Source: Apoda limacodes
Taxonomy: Eukaryota; Arthropoda; Insecta; Lepidoptera; Limacodidae
Assembly (NCBI GenBank): GCA_946406115.1
Contig: OX291557.1
Span: forward strand, 5,612,501 to 5,676,500
Length of the DNA stretch: 64,000 nucleotides
Reading direction: 5' to 3'
Part shown: positions 21,081 through 32,099 of the stretch, piece after piece
How the letters are laid out: every line of letters starts with the position of its first letter
Numbering within the stretch: position 1 is the stretch's first letter
Position numbers and translations under genes: made by a program
Notes under the pieces: generated by a model
Databases searched by the model: none
What the model was told of the DNA's origin: nothing
What the model saw: only the letters and a program-made list of their open reading frames with translations

Positions 21081-22900
21081 AACAAAGATCTCTGATTTAA
21101 TTTGTATTCAATAGGGAGGTAACAATAATATAATTATGCATATACATTAATATATGCATGTTTATATATATCATTATTATCGTAGGTACCTACGTTTTTT
21201 AAGATACACCTTCCTAAAGTAATTATTGAGCCAACTTAGAATAAAAAAATATAGGTATTTACCCGTCAAGATCTTTTAGGTACCTATGTAAAGAAGGAAA
21301 TTTCCTTTTGATTCCTTTTTCCACTGACGCGCGCCGTGTCAGTGACAGGCCGCGCACACATACCCATGCTTGTAGTAGTGCTCTCGCTAGTGCCGGTTGA
21401 TTGAAGCTATCTGTAGGTTGTCATGTGCCCTAACCAAATGTGCATTTCGACGATAGCTACGTTATTTTACGGAGTCACGGACAAAAGCTAGTAAAAAATA
21501 TCTCAGGAATTTTAGATACCTAAACATTCAACCACCTTTCGGTCTCCTTATCGCAACTCTTTTGCACGTTTTATTACATATATTTATGAAAATACGAATT
21601 CATTTTAAAATTTTAATCTCAACACCCACTAAATACTAGTAACTAACACAAAAACATAGGATTTTCAAAAAACATGTCATTTAATAATAATTTAACCTTT
21701 GGGTTTTTTACATCCGTGCGTTTGGTGAGAATCTTTTCATTAATAAACTTTTTAAATTATAAACCAGCCAAAAAAATTGTTATAAAATGTTATGCTCCTA
21801 AAATATTTTTTTTTTTATTTAATTTGCGATTTTCACATAACTACACTTAAAACTAATTAAACCCACCTTTTGGCCCCCTTATTTCGTACTTGAAATAGCT
21901 TCCATCATAACATATTTTTAATCTTAAACCTCAATACCAAATTTCCTGTAAATTACCTTACGCAAACAAAGGAATTCGGTAAAAATTTTAAACACCTTCG
22001 ACCCCCTAATCCGTACCGGTTGTAAAGAAATATAACGAAAAAAATGTACTGCCCATAACTGTAGCGTTTTAGCTTTTGATTATAATTTTATTATGTACCT
22101 ACCTACTTTTACATATTTATTAGTTACCTACCTAGTAATTTTCTTAACTTGCATAGATATCTGCATTTCGGATTGTTGCCGATTGGTTATAAAAAATACT
22201 GTAAAATAATAGGTAGGTATATATTTTCATGACATATCTTCTTTAACATTATTATTTTAAATTTGGATAACTAGTTGAAAAAATCTTATTTACTACTAAC
22301 TACTTACATTACCTAGATAATATTTAATTGACTGAAATCTCAGAGCTTATTGCGGGGGGGCAAATTTATGGAATTGCAACTCTCCTATTAAGACCTTTTT
22401 TTCTAAATCTTGAGAGGTACTTCCATTTACGTACTCGAGACTTTTTCGCAATAAACTTCCTCGTCTTCCTACTTTATGATAAAAATATGTAGGATCGCGA
22501 CACGCAATGTTTTGTCGTATAGCTCGATATGTAGCTAGGTATTAGACCGCCATCTATTATCTTCAAAGAACCAGTTACAAGTGTAACAGTAAGTATTCAA
22601 CGAGAAACGCTAGATGTCGTTAGCTAACATTTTCTACCCGCTGCTACTTACGGCATTTAGCGGCTAAACAAAATAGCCCGAAAAATAGCCCGAGTTACGG
22701 CGGTCCCAGTTCATTGTATGGGATGAGGCATCTGTACTAGTATAGTATTATATAATCTGTGGCTTAAACAATTGAAAAGTAATTAGTGAAATAAGACTTT
22801 TTCAACATGTCAGTTCACCCAGAACTGATTTTTGGTGGTTTTATAATGTATAGTAACCTCTTATAACACTTTATGCAGAAAAATTACTGTAACAGATTTT
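21081..22900. other. no recognisable gene
   Basis: AT-rich intronic DNA with taggtacctac-type words. No coding segment or structured repeat could be supported. Confidence 0.4.
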
Positions 22901-23146
22901 TCATGGCTTTTCATGTGTTTCACCTTTACTGACTGTACTATCAGCATTGAAACCCAAACTAATATCAATAAGTGTTAGAGCTGAGGTCATTGATTTTTCT
23001 GTGTCTAATCTGATCTGACATCCTCTGAAACTTTCAAGAGTGCTATAGTAGTAAAACCTGACTGGAATGGATATATGATGAATCCGATTAAGATTTCTCC
23101 CAAACTGTGTTACACTCACTTTTTGCCATTTGATATTGCCACTCAA
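22901..23146 (-). other. unrecognised 81-codon open frame in TEFM intron
   Basis: An open frame with mixed, protein-like composition (IKWQKVSVTQFGRN, then YYYSTLESFRGCQI and TLIDISLGFNAD). I do not recognise it. No strong splice acceptor lies just upstream on the minus strand; AAAG|GTGAAA near 22920 is a possible donor. It may be an alternative exon, a fragment of a nested gene, or chance. Confidence 0.25.
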
Positions 23147-23657
23147 AATGTGTTTTTATTATATATATATCACTATTTACCATATAGTTGCAAAATTCAT
23201 ATATATTCATGAAATGCCAGTTAATTATTATATAACTTGTTTTGGTTTAGTTCTTACATTTTATTAAATTCATGAAAATTCTGCTTGACTATTAACAATA
23301 ATAAATTCATGAACATTTTATGGATGAATATGCTTTTTGGGACCAAGGTGAACAGTGATAAAATAATAACATGCTTGTTTAAAAAATAATTATAATTATA
23401 TTTAGTGTAATGCAAATTTTTAAACAAAAAATAATCTAAAGAGTAAAGAATGAAGAATGAAATAAACGTTTTTGTATTAATAAGTTGCCTCCTAAACTAA
23501 TCAGCAAAGATCATTATTTTTAAGCTTTGTTTCAACGGATCAATGTGCAGACTCAGAATTTCTTACATAAGTTGAGAAGCTTAGTTATTAAGGAAAAAAG
23601 GTATTTATTTTATATTACACTTATTTTGTTAGTTTAAGATGTATTTTTAATAGGCAC

Positions 23658-23797
23658 CTGGATAAAATTCCGACATCTGGATCATTGATTACTTTTAATA
23701 TCTTCTTTTTTTCTATTCCTGAATATTTATCCTCTAAGTTATCATTGGCAGATCTTTTCAGTACAACATTTACCTGTCTACAGGAAATATGTGTCTG
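23658..23797 (-). CDS. TEFM: TEFM-like gene, upstream exon
   Basis: The open frame ends at a CAG|GTGCCT donor (last base 23658) in phase 2. Joining to 16957 reads ILS then RYDITKGRV without a break. Protein content includes KYSGIEKKKILKVI and NDPDVGILS, typical of the first helices before the TEFM helix-hairpin-helix repeats. I set the start at the TTTTGCAG acceptor (first base 23797); another AG at 23773 would give a shorter exon in the same phase. No ATG is in frame upstream before a stop, so a first exon with the mitochondrial targeting start must lie elsewhere to the right. Confidence 0.62.
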
Positions 23798-23887
23798 CTG
23801 CAAAAGAAACCTCAAGTTTATGGCCTATTTTCTCCATGATAAGATACTAAAAATAATATTATGACATAAAAAAAAAGTATTAGAAAC

Positions 23888-23965
23888 TAAAGGTGTCTAC
23901 ACATCAAGGCTTAAAATGGAGTAGTGACATGTAGTTCTGGAGCTTTGGTGTGTAGACACCTTAAG
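23888..23965. mobile_element. short inverted-repeat element
   Basis: aaggtgtctacacatcaagg at the left is matched by the reverse complement of tttggtgtgtagacacctta at the right, with a 30-odd base loop. A very short MITE or solo-TIR hairpin. Confidence 0.5.
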
Positions 23966-24389
23966 TTCAGTCAAATAGAGACTCAAACTTGGAAATAAAG
24001 AAAATTAGTACACACCCACATCATAATATGGTGACCAACCACTTTAGCTTTGTGTGATAGGTAAGCCTATCGCTGCATCAAATATATATAATTAAAAATT
24101 CTTAGACTCAGTTTTTTACTAATCAATTGTTCAGATGTCGATTCAAATTAATTTACTTCAATCTTTTTCGTAACAATTGTCATCTTTTGTTTTACCATGA
24201 ACACTGTTTATTTCTTATCCTCTATTTTGGGTTGTAAGTGTATTGAAAGAACTCCATACAAATATTATAAATGCAAAAGTAACTGTTTGTCTGTTACATT
24301 GCAAAAGTTAGGTTATTATAAAAAATTTAATTCAGAACCAACTCTGTCAACCCTGAAACGCCGTGGTCTTGGTCTGTCCTACCCCTAGA

Positions 24390-24585
24390 GTGTTGTTTGG
24401 AGCCCGTAAGTGCGGAGGAAGAGCAGCCCCCGCCTGCTGTAACAAAGGCACAGGTACTGAGATGGCAACCAATAAGCCGAAGCTGCGGAGAGGAGCATGA
24501 GTGCCTGTGAGTTTGTTACGCAAGGGCGGAAGGACTGCTAGTCCTGCAGCGCCGGAAATACGGTGGAAGTAAAGTTTTGCAAAAA
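24390..24585 (+). other. GC-rich segment ending in poly(A), possible retroposed copy
   Basis: GC content rises sharply compared with flanks and the segment ends gttttgc followed by ten A. It has no frame I can recognise. It could be a short retroposed transcript or SINE. Confidence 0.3.
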
Positions 24586-24749
24586 AAAAATATAAATATA
24601 AAAATGGAGTAGTTAGGTAGGAACCTTAAAAGGTCCATATCCATGAAACAATGAATTTCCGTGACGGGGGACTGGTAAGGGGAATACCCCTCCCTCCTCC
24701 CTCTCCCTCAACCCCCTCCGCGGGAGGCCTTATTCTAAAGTCCTTCCGA

Positions 24750-24895
24750 AAATCACTCATGTCAGTATAAAAATTCATCGTCACTCGTTTCGAAACAGAA
24801 AATCAACTCATTAGTTGATTACCTAAGTCCGGTAATTTTTTCCCTTGCGCCCCCTTTTAGTTACTCTGACCAACTCATTCGGCTGAGAATAAAAG
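24750..24895 (+). mobile_element. diverged relative of the 18634-18846 MITE
   Basis: gaaaatcactcatgtcagt and a later tccggtaatttttt block align with gaaaatcactcttgtcagtg and accgggcgataatta at 18742-18830. Both differ much elsewhere. Confidence 0.35.
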
Positions 24896-25734
24896 TGAAT
24901 AGGAACGTAGCTTTAGTATAATGAACAAAGACAATAAATTAGCCTTTTATCTTAAACTATTGACACAGCTAAACAATTCTCATCTCATCTAGAACTAACT
25001 ACATGTGCAAAATGAATCAATCACGACCTATATTATACATAACGAACAACAATTATTTTGGTCAGAGGATACCAACCAATAATTTTCTATAAGATAAAGT
25101 TAAAATTCCTTTAGTTATAGTCATATTTAATTACTTTCTCTTGCGGGATGCACGCAAGTTATTCTTTACAACACAAGAACACTTTATTTTATTACACACA
25201 TAACCTAAACACATAATTAATAACAAAAAAATTGTTTATTTTGATGGTTTTTTTAATGTTGTTCTTATTTGCCAATGTGATAGGCAAAGGACTTAGTCCA
25301 TACAGCCTTGTCTAATGTATTTTTTCTTATAAATTAAGCCATGTAAAGTTATTGTTTCTTATGTTGAATCCAGTCGAACAAAAGCCTAAGCCAATTCATT
25401 TGTTTTTAATTGTCTAATCCTTGATAGAGCGGCGTATGCCATGTCGTATGTATTTTAAATGTTAATGTCCAATCTATGCAAGAATTTGGCCTAAACCATT
25501 CCGATGGTTTTTTCAATCATTGGCTGACGTTAGTATGTCTTAGCCTAGCTTCACACGTGCCGGTTAAATTTACCCGACATTGGGCGAAGGCCAGCTAGTG
25601 AGTGTTGCAAGAAGCTTATATATATTGATACCACTGGAGAGTGCGCTGTGAACACACAGTCAATCTTTGAATGACCTTTTTGACCTTTTTGAGTGTACAC
25701 ACATCAACACAATCTAGGGATACTTTATATAATC
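24896..25734. other. no recognisable gene
   Basis: AT-rich; nothing supported. Confidence 0.4.
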
Positions 25735-25985
25735 CATCCCAGTCTGCCGACTTATAATGCCACACACGACACTAATTAGTTGGCCCAGATGGATCGGGTT
25801 GTGTGCATGTCACTTGAGTCCGAGGAGCCAAGAGGCGCGTCCACTGAGACGTAACATCCATTTACGTAGTTAAAAATAACTAGTTCTGCTGTGGGATATT
25901 GCTCTAGAACTTTGTTAGTGGTCAAACTCTGGTGTGTGAAGAATCGAGCTACGTATCGGTATGCTTATACTTGCTCTAGCGTGAG
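25735..25985 (-). mobile_element. LINE family 1 internal fragment with deletion
   Basis: Reverse complement follows the full LINE through the endonuclease region (about 32480-32570) and then, after roughly 20 unrelated bases, resumes at about 32766-32900. Matches include cccacagcagaactagttat and gcacacaacccgatcc. The region equivalent to about 32577-32760 is missing. It encodes only broken pieces. Confidence 0.75.
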
Positions 25986-26171
25986 CCACAGGAGCCTCGG
26001 GGCCAAATATAGCGCTCGGGTCGGGCCGGGTCCATTAAGCGCGCTGACCTGGTGTAGTTGTGCGCGCCATTTTGGATTCAGGCGCTCAGGGGTTTCTTTT
26101 GTCGCTGTACCTGCCCAACTAGCAAAAATACGATAAAACCATTGCTATTAATCGTAATATTATTAACATTG

Positions 26172-26348
26172 TAACGTGACAACTTGTGCCTTTCACTTTT
26201 TATGTCTGTCTCTCTCGCTCTTAGGCGGGCTAACCATGCCGCGTGCCTCTCACTCGCTCTCATTGTGAGCGCATAACGTGAGCGGAGCGTAACGCAGTTT
26301 CTTGAAGTGTCACCCGGCAAACCAATTTATAAGACGTTGTCACGTCAA
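26172..26348 (+). mobile_element. single arm of the long-TIR TTAA family (subfamily B)
   Basis: From atgtctgtctctctcgctct to acgttgtcacgtcaaaa it matches the inner part of the TIR at 54139-54338. It carries an extra taaccatgcc-type 10-bp segment near 26231 and a different outer flank (gtgcctttcactttttatg). The copy at 63839-64000 shares both features. Confidence 0.75.
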
Positions 26349-27013
26349 AAGAAAGTTTATAACACAAAAGAGTGATATCAAAGTCATATAAAAGTAACGC
26401 TTGTGACTGCTGGTCATATATATGTTTTTCCTAAGGGCTTTTTAGCTGTATAAGGCTTTATAGCAAAATAGTGACATTTACCTATCATATAAACTTAGTT
26501 TTGTCACCAAACTTCGAAATATATAGATGGTCGACACAACAGTAATTGAATTTGCAACAAGAAGAAATAGCAATCACTACATTAACACTCAATGGTTGTA
26601 TATCAGTGTTCGCGTGTCCGTTTTATCACTTCATACCAGTGTTTAAAATTTCCTAATATACTACCGAAAAGTCACAAAGAACAACGCATATATGACAAAT
26701 ATGTATCTTATTAGCCCCAAGCAGAGCTGCAATAAAATTACTTTTTCACTTAAACGTTCTAAATCGGGGGCCCTTTTCGCGTTGTAGAAACGTTTCTAAT
26801 ATTCTAAACGTTCCTATAACCGATATACAGGTAAGATTTGCGTTGGGTGGTGAAGCGTCTTCGCTTACAGCTTAGTTCGCGGAGTTATGGGATTTCTGGA
26901 GTAGGGGTTCTACGGGTGGATAACATCGTGGGTAAGGTCTCGTTTTCCTTTTCCTCCTTACTCCTTCCTGGTATGCGAAATTAGCTAGGAGCTGTTGCCC
27001 TGAGGGATATTTT
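26349..27013. other. no recognisable gene
   Basis: No supported feature; the last part may already belong to the BEL/Pao relic. Confidence 0.35.
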
Positions 27014-27718
27014 GGGTCATCAGCCTCAGATGCCCCTGCCGACAGACGTTCTGGATCTCTCGTCCGGTCTGCAGTTGGCTGATTAAAGGTTCCACCAATC
27101 TGGTCCTGTGGAGCTTCTGCTTGGCGCTGATGTCCTTGGGTTGCTTAGATTGGAAAAGGCCATTTTAAATCGAAGAGCCCCGGCGTTACAGACTCGACCA
27201 GTCGATGACGAGTGCGAGTCGTATTTTCTCGCCAATACAGGTCATCTAAATTATGGTCGGTTTTTCAGTCGACTGCCTTTTCTAGCCCCTCGTCTGCACC
27301 TGGGTGACTCCTGGAATATAGCCAAAAAAGGGTGTGCCGGATGCGTCTTGATAGGGAATTTGACACAAAATACGTGGATTTTATGCGTGAATACGAATCC
27401 TTACTCCCTAGGTCACATGTCGGTTTCGCAATTCGAGTGGGAAGGCAACGAACATTTTTTGTTCCACATCACGCCGTCTTTAAAAATGGTAAGTTACGGC
27501 TGGTCTTCGATGGGCCTACATTTTAGGGTGTATCCTTGAACGACTGCCTGATATCGGGACCAAAGCTTCAGGTAAACATCTCGGACATCTTAACTGGGCT
27601 TCGTCGCCACCAGGTTGTGTTTGTGGCTGACATCAAGCGAGATAGTACGCATTATCACAATTTATTAAAAAAAGGGAAAGTCTTTCCGGCTACCACTGTA
27701 AGGCTAAATGAATTTTAA
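27014..27718 (+). pseudogene. BEL/Pao-type LTR element pol relic
   Basis: In order: a protease end with ELLLGADVLGLL near 27108, SRLPFLAPRLHLGDSW, then in another phase YVDFMREYESL, HVGFAIRVGRQ and the hallmark FVPHHAVFKNGKLRLVFDG. After a further shift comes LISGPKLQVNISDILTGLRRHQVVF. VPHHAVFK with RLVFDG and GPKLQ-DIL is typical of the Pao-clade protease-RT junction. Indels put the pieces in three phases and nothing follows after VADIK, so the rest of RT, integrase and LTRs are gone. Confidence 0.8.
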
Positions 27719-27789
27719 GAGTTATGGGTATAAGTGTTTTGAAGACACCGGTTCAACGTTTAACCTAGACATCTAGAACCGAAGACAAT

Positions 27790-28190
27790 ATAAGAGAGTT
27801 ATGCAGTCTGTACGAGAAGATCCACAAATATCTACCCGCAAGAGATCGTCTGTGTTATACTTACCGCGATAAAGTTTGCAGCGTATTTTAAACTTGGATC
27901 TCAAACTGCATCCATGCAAGCTGCAATTAACACAAGAAATTGAAGGAGTACGACTTCAGAGCAAGGCTGGCATTTGCTAATGAACCGCTTAATGATTTTC
28001 CAATTTTGACAATATCCTTTTCTCTCTCTCCTTTCCATATCAATGGGTTCGTAAACTGTCAAAATTGTCGTTACTTGAACAGTGAGAATCCCAAGCTCAG
28101 GCACCAACAGCCACTGCATAGTCCTAAAGTGACAGTATGGGCAGCAATCTCTGGCAGAGGAATTATTGGTCCTTCTTCGGATTACTAAAG
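27790..28190 (+). pseudogene. Tc1/mariner-superfamily transposase relic
   Basis: Pieces in several phases read SVREDPQISTRKRSSV, LHPCKLQLTQEIEGV, DFRARLAFANEPL, HINGFVNCQNCRY and SPKVTVWAAISGRGIIGP. The order of an N-terminal helix-turn-helix, the first catalytic strand region (shifted) and VWAAIS matches transposases of this superfamily. It is truncated after the VWAAIS block, so the rest of the catalytic domain is absent. Confidence 0.7.
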
Positions 28191-28539
28191 AAAAATCATT
28201 TTTGTTTTCGGTTAGAGGAGTGCCGTCATAGAGAGGGTCGTCATTTGAAATCTAAATTTTAGATGTTATTTTTAAAAATAAACTTGAGTTATTACTTTAC
28301 TATTTCTCAGTTTTATTATTAAAAGGTTTACATTTTTATTTAATTTTTAGTATGGATTGCTGGCTGTGCGTATATAGGTACTCGTACATTGTCCAATGTG
28401 TTTGGTGGGAACAGAAGTACAGACAAACAACGCCGCCACTAGATGGCAATAGATATCTAGTATCTAGAGAATTTTTGAATTACAAAGTTTTGGCTGAAAG
28501 TCTTTATTTCTCTCGGGAAAGGATATAGTTTCTATCGAT
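28191..28539. other. no recognisable gene
   Basis: AT-rich DNA; nothing supported. Confidence 0.35.
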
Positions 28540-28990
28540 TTTAACCGACTTCAAAAAGGAGGAGGTTCTCTGTTAGACGGCTATATTTTTTTATGTATGT
28601 TAACCGATGTCTCCGTAAATTGTGAACCGATTTCAAAATTTCTTTTATTAATGCGAAAAGTATGCTCCTAAGGTAATTAATTTGGAACTAGTAAACACGC
28701 CTATTATGTTGATGATTGTATAAAATTTTGTTACAAATATGAATGTTTTTAGTGCACGAGGAAAACAAAGGAATTCGACACTCAAAACAAACAAAAGCAA
28801 AAAATAAAAACTTTTGAACAACTGACAGAAAAAAAATCTGAATTACAGTTTGAAGTTGGTGTGTATCTACCTAACAGTTTATAACACACTTTATTTGCGT
28901 GACACCAACTTCAAACGGTGATTCATATTATATTTATGGCAATAAGTAATTAATTATTTATACCTTTTAAGTGCATCTTTTTAGAGAGTT
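28540..28990 (+). mobile_element. TIR family A copy
   Basis: Starts aaccgacttcaaaaaggagg, contains the internal palindrome gtttgaagttggtgt ... acaccaacttcaaac, and ends aagtgcatctttttagag. The right end is damaged compared with 36946-37300. Confidence 0.65.
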
Positions 28991-29107
28991 ATTATAATTA
29001 ATCCGAAAATAGAAATCGCTTTATTTTCGTTTTCTTTACGTTTTGAGACTAGAATCGTTTGCCATCATTTTTTGAGTGATGTGTGTGTGTCTATGTATGT
29101 ATGTATG

Positions 29108-29400
29108 TACACACCGTTAAATTTTAATCGTTTTAATGCCGTGGATGGGTGGTTCACTTTACAAAATACTATTCATCAACAACTAAATCTGGGTTATATC
29201 TCTTAAAATAAAAAAGATAGGAAATGATACTGCAAAATGCGTGAAAATAGTACGCCCCGAGCTAGTTACCTACTTACCTACAGGTGATTGACCCGCTCAG
29301 CTGGTGTGAATTTGTTTGTTTGAAGAAATTCAATGATTGCACATTTTCCTTCATACTTTTACGGGCTTAGGACCGATAGTATTTACAAATCGATAGTGTT
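29108..29400 (+). repeat. dispersed repeat shared with 61078-61362
   Basis: About 285 bp from accgttaaattttaatcg to gcttaggaccg are collinear and about 90 percent alike with the second copy (estimated by eye). Landmarks are gccgtggatgggtggttcac and gacccgctcagctggtgt. Non-coding. Class unknown. Confidence 0.75.
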
Positions 29401-29589
29401 TCATGCACCTGATCACCTGTCCACGGCATTAAAAAGATTCAAATTAAACGCTGTCTAGGTGAACTTTTTTTAGTTCTTCGATATCTCAAGAACCAATGGA
29501 TCAATTTGTCTCGTAACCATATCAATCGATAAGCCATGACTTGACTAAGATCTGAAAAGAGTTTAAACAAAATCGGTCAAGCTGTTTTT

Positions 29590-30905
29590 TATCGCTAAAA
29601 AACAGATTTTCTGAACAACGCCGCGATAGTCAAAGAAAACAGTCAACGTGACTTTGACATTTAAAAGACTTTTGGTTTTTTCGGTTTCGGCTCAGTTGGA
29701 TAGCGCTACTCCAAGGCTTGTTAAATGGTTTGCATGTCAAACTCGTAAACCCAAGTCTCGTCACCAGTAACGAAATGAAATGAAATGAAATCTTTATTCA
29801 CAATGTTCGATTTACTAAATCACTTATTGTCGTCAAAAAAAACAATTATTAAAAATAAAATACATTTAAAAGAGGAAAAAAAAAGAAAAATACATTACTT
29901 TAGTAAGCTCGTCTAGATACAATAAAATAAAATTATGTAAAAAAAAATACGTCAACAAAATAAAATAAAAATTCTACACGGCTAAGAAATATAAGTTTCA
30001 TCATACTAAACATATTTCTTAGTTTAACAATAATAAGATCAGTCGGCCCAGGCATTCTTATCATTGATGTAATCCTCTATGGTATAATATCCTTTTCTAC
30101 AAAGTATTCTTTTTATACAATTTTTGAATCTATTTTCAGACATACCCAGCATTGCCTCAGGATTTTTACTGTAAAAACATATGCAGTTGCCAGGGAATGA
30201 CTTGTCTACTTTGGTTAATCTATGTCTGGGTAGAGCGAGCTTATCTTTGTGTCTTAAATTTACCTCGGTGCATTCGCGAATATTCCTACTTACATATTTT
30301 ATATTTTCATATATATATTGACACGCTACAGTGAGTATATTGCTTTTTTTGAATACATCTCTTAAAGATTGTCTCGAACTCATTTTATAAATAGAACGAA
30401 TTGCTCGTTTAAGTAACCCAAATATAACACCTTTAACAATAACAATGCGCTTTATAAATGTTGGGTCGGAATTGACTCGTTCTAACATGTCCAAAGCGAG
30501 TTTTGGGAAAATTTAGGTCTTTTGGGACTAGCCCAGCGGCAATATGTTTTATACCCAAGTGCTTATTTAAAATGATGCGGATCGACTCGTGAGTCACAGA
30601 AATTTCAGCGGGTATCTTTCTTAAACTTGAATAAGGATTTTCAGTCATTACTTCCTTAACTTTTGCGATAAGTATTAACTTCAGTTGAAGACGTTGATAG
30701 CCTACCACTCCTACCAGAGCGAGGCAAATCTTTTATCACATCTCGACCGCTTTTAAAAAGCTTAGTACCACTCAGAAGCACATGCTTTAGATAAATTCGA
30801 ATCACCGTAAGCCTTCTGTAACATTTTTAGTGACTCCGAACCCGTAATTCCATTGACGATGCAAAATTTAAGATAAACACTTTGTTCGATGTTTTTGTCC
30901 ATTAT
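29590..30905 (-). pseudogene. mariner transposase relic split by a LINE
   Basis: On the minus strand an ATG at 30905 opens the N-terminal helix region (FCIVNGITGSESL), followed by SSLRKIPAEISVTHESIR and NSDPTFIKRIV up to 30440. After the inserted LINE the protein resumes at 29771 with TGDETWVYEFDMQT, PTEPKPKK and FFDYRG-like residues near 29625. D in TGDE is the first catalytic residue and D in the FFDYRG-like block the second. Stops and shifts are present (for example after CASEWY). The third catalytic region was not found below 29590. Confidence 0.82.
29772..30439 (-). mobile_element. LINE family 2, 5'-truncated insertion
   Basis: The minus-strand frame runs from about 30430 to 30039 and encodes the C-terminal part of a non-LTR reverse-transcriptase protein (LLKRAIRSIYKMSSRQSL, SNILTVACQYIYENI, DYINDKNAW). 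It is clearly related to 62270-62650. It ends at (CATTT)n-like repeats at 29772-29800. TAAC is present on both sides (29768-29771 and 30440-30443), the likely target duplication within mariner. No RT catalytic region is included. Confidence 0.85.
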
Positions 30906-30940
30906 GAAAATACACACTAAGGATGTTCTATCTAAAAAAA

Positions 30941-31457
30941 CTTTTTAACAAAACAAACAAACGGGCTTCAAAAAGATACACTAAAAATAATTACTTATTT
31001 CCAAAAATCTGATCGGAAGTGAAGTGAAGTGTGTTATAAACTCCTAAGTACATAGAAACCAACTTCAAACTATAATTCAGATCATATTTTTGGAAATAAG
31101 TAATTATTTTTACCTTTTTAGTGCATATTTTTGAAGCCGGTTGTTTTTGTTTGTTAAAAAGTTTTTATTTCTTACTTTTTAGTGACGAATTGCTTTTTTC
31201 GTAGATACACTAAAAACATCCATACTAGTAACCAAATGTTATACAATCATTTACATGAAAATTAAGACTTATATGGTTTTCATATGGATGGCATGGTCCG
31301 AACTGGACCAAATTGAAATGGGACCACACGGGAAGCGCCAGCTTTCAAATAAAAAAAGAATCAAAATCGGATCACCCAGTCGAAAGTTGTGAGGTAACAA
31401 ACATAAAAAAATACAGTCAAATTGAGAACCTCCTCCTTTTTTGAAATCGGTTGAAAA
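30941..31457 (-). mobile_element. TIR family A copy with palindromic right end
   Basis: On the minus strand it starts aaccgatttcaaaaaaggag at 31457 and ends with a tttttgaagcccgttt block near 30965. The segment 30941-31161 is itself a fold-back: ctttttaacaaaacaaacaa through caaaaatctgatc is mirrored by the last 75 bases. No coding capacity. Confidence 0.7.
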
Positions 31458-32099
31458 CAGAACTAATCTAAATAACAGATGCAACTTAAATTCCGCGCTA
31501 AATGGAAACCAGTGGTGCCAATGTAACAAAAAAAATTGGAACCAGAAACAAATCATCCATTCCCGGTACTATTTTGACTGAATGTGTACTAGCTGGATTG
31601 GCAGACGTTGTTCTATCCTTAAAGTTGATGCGCTATATCGCCATCTGTTACAACTATACTGTTTTGAACAGTATTATACTGTTTTTCACTAAATTATACT
31701 TTTTACTGTTGAACAAAAATAAAGTATACAAAATAAGGTTTACATTTATTTAGTCAGAGGGCGTTCAATGCTCAGTGAGCATCACACTGAGTTTCTGAAC
31801 GAATCTGTCAATGTCAAATATTCAAGGGCGCGTTCGTTTTGGGATGCAGAATGCATTATTTTCATTACCTGTCATCCGTGACATCCGTAAAAGAGAGTTT
31901 CATGAAATAAAACGACACAAAGGAACTCGTTGGTTATATCTTCCACCAGCAAATGATACAATTTTACTTAATTGGACATGTTGACTGTCCAATGGTTATT
32001 CAAAATTTATAAATGTTGGATAATAATGTAAAAAATAAAGTAGTTTATAGTTACCTTCTTTATGCTAGTCATATATTTAATTTTCAATAAAAATGGATA

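Noticed and set aside
24197..24388. 63-codon plus-strand frame
   Set aside because: No recognisable domain, no splice or promoter context, and it runs directly into the A-tailed GC-rich segment.
29690..29770. tRNA-like A box (ggctcagttggatagcgc) suggesting a tRNA gene or SINE
   Set aside because: The minus strand reads continuous mariner transposase (TGDETWVYEF to PTEPKPKK), and no cloverleaf can be drawn.
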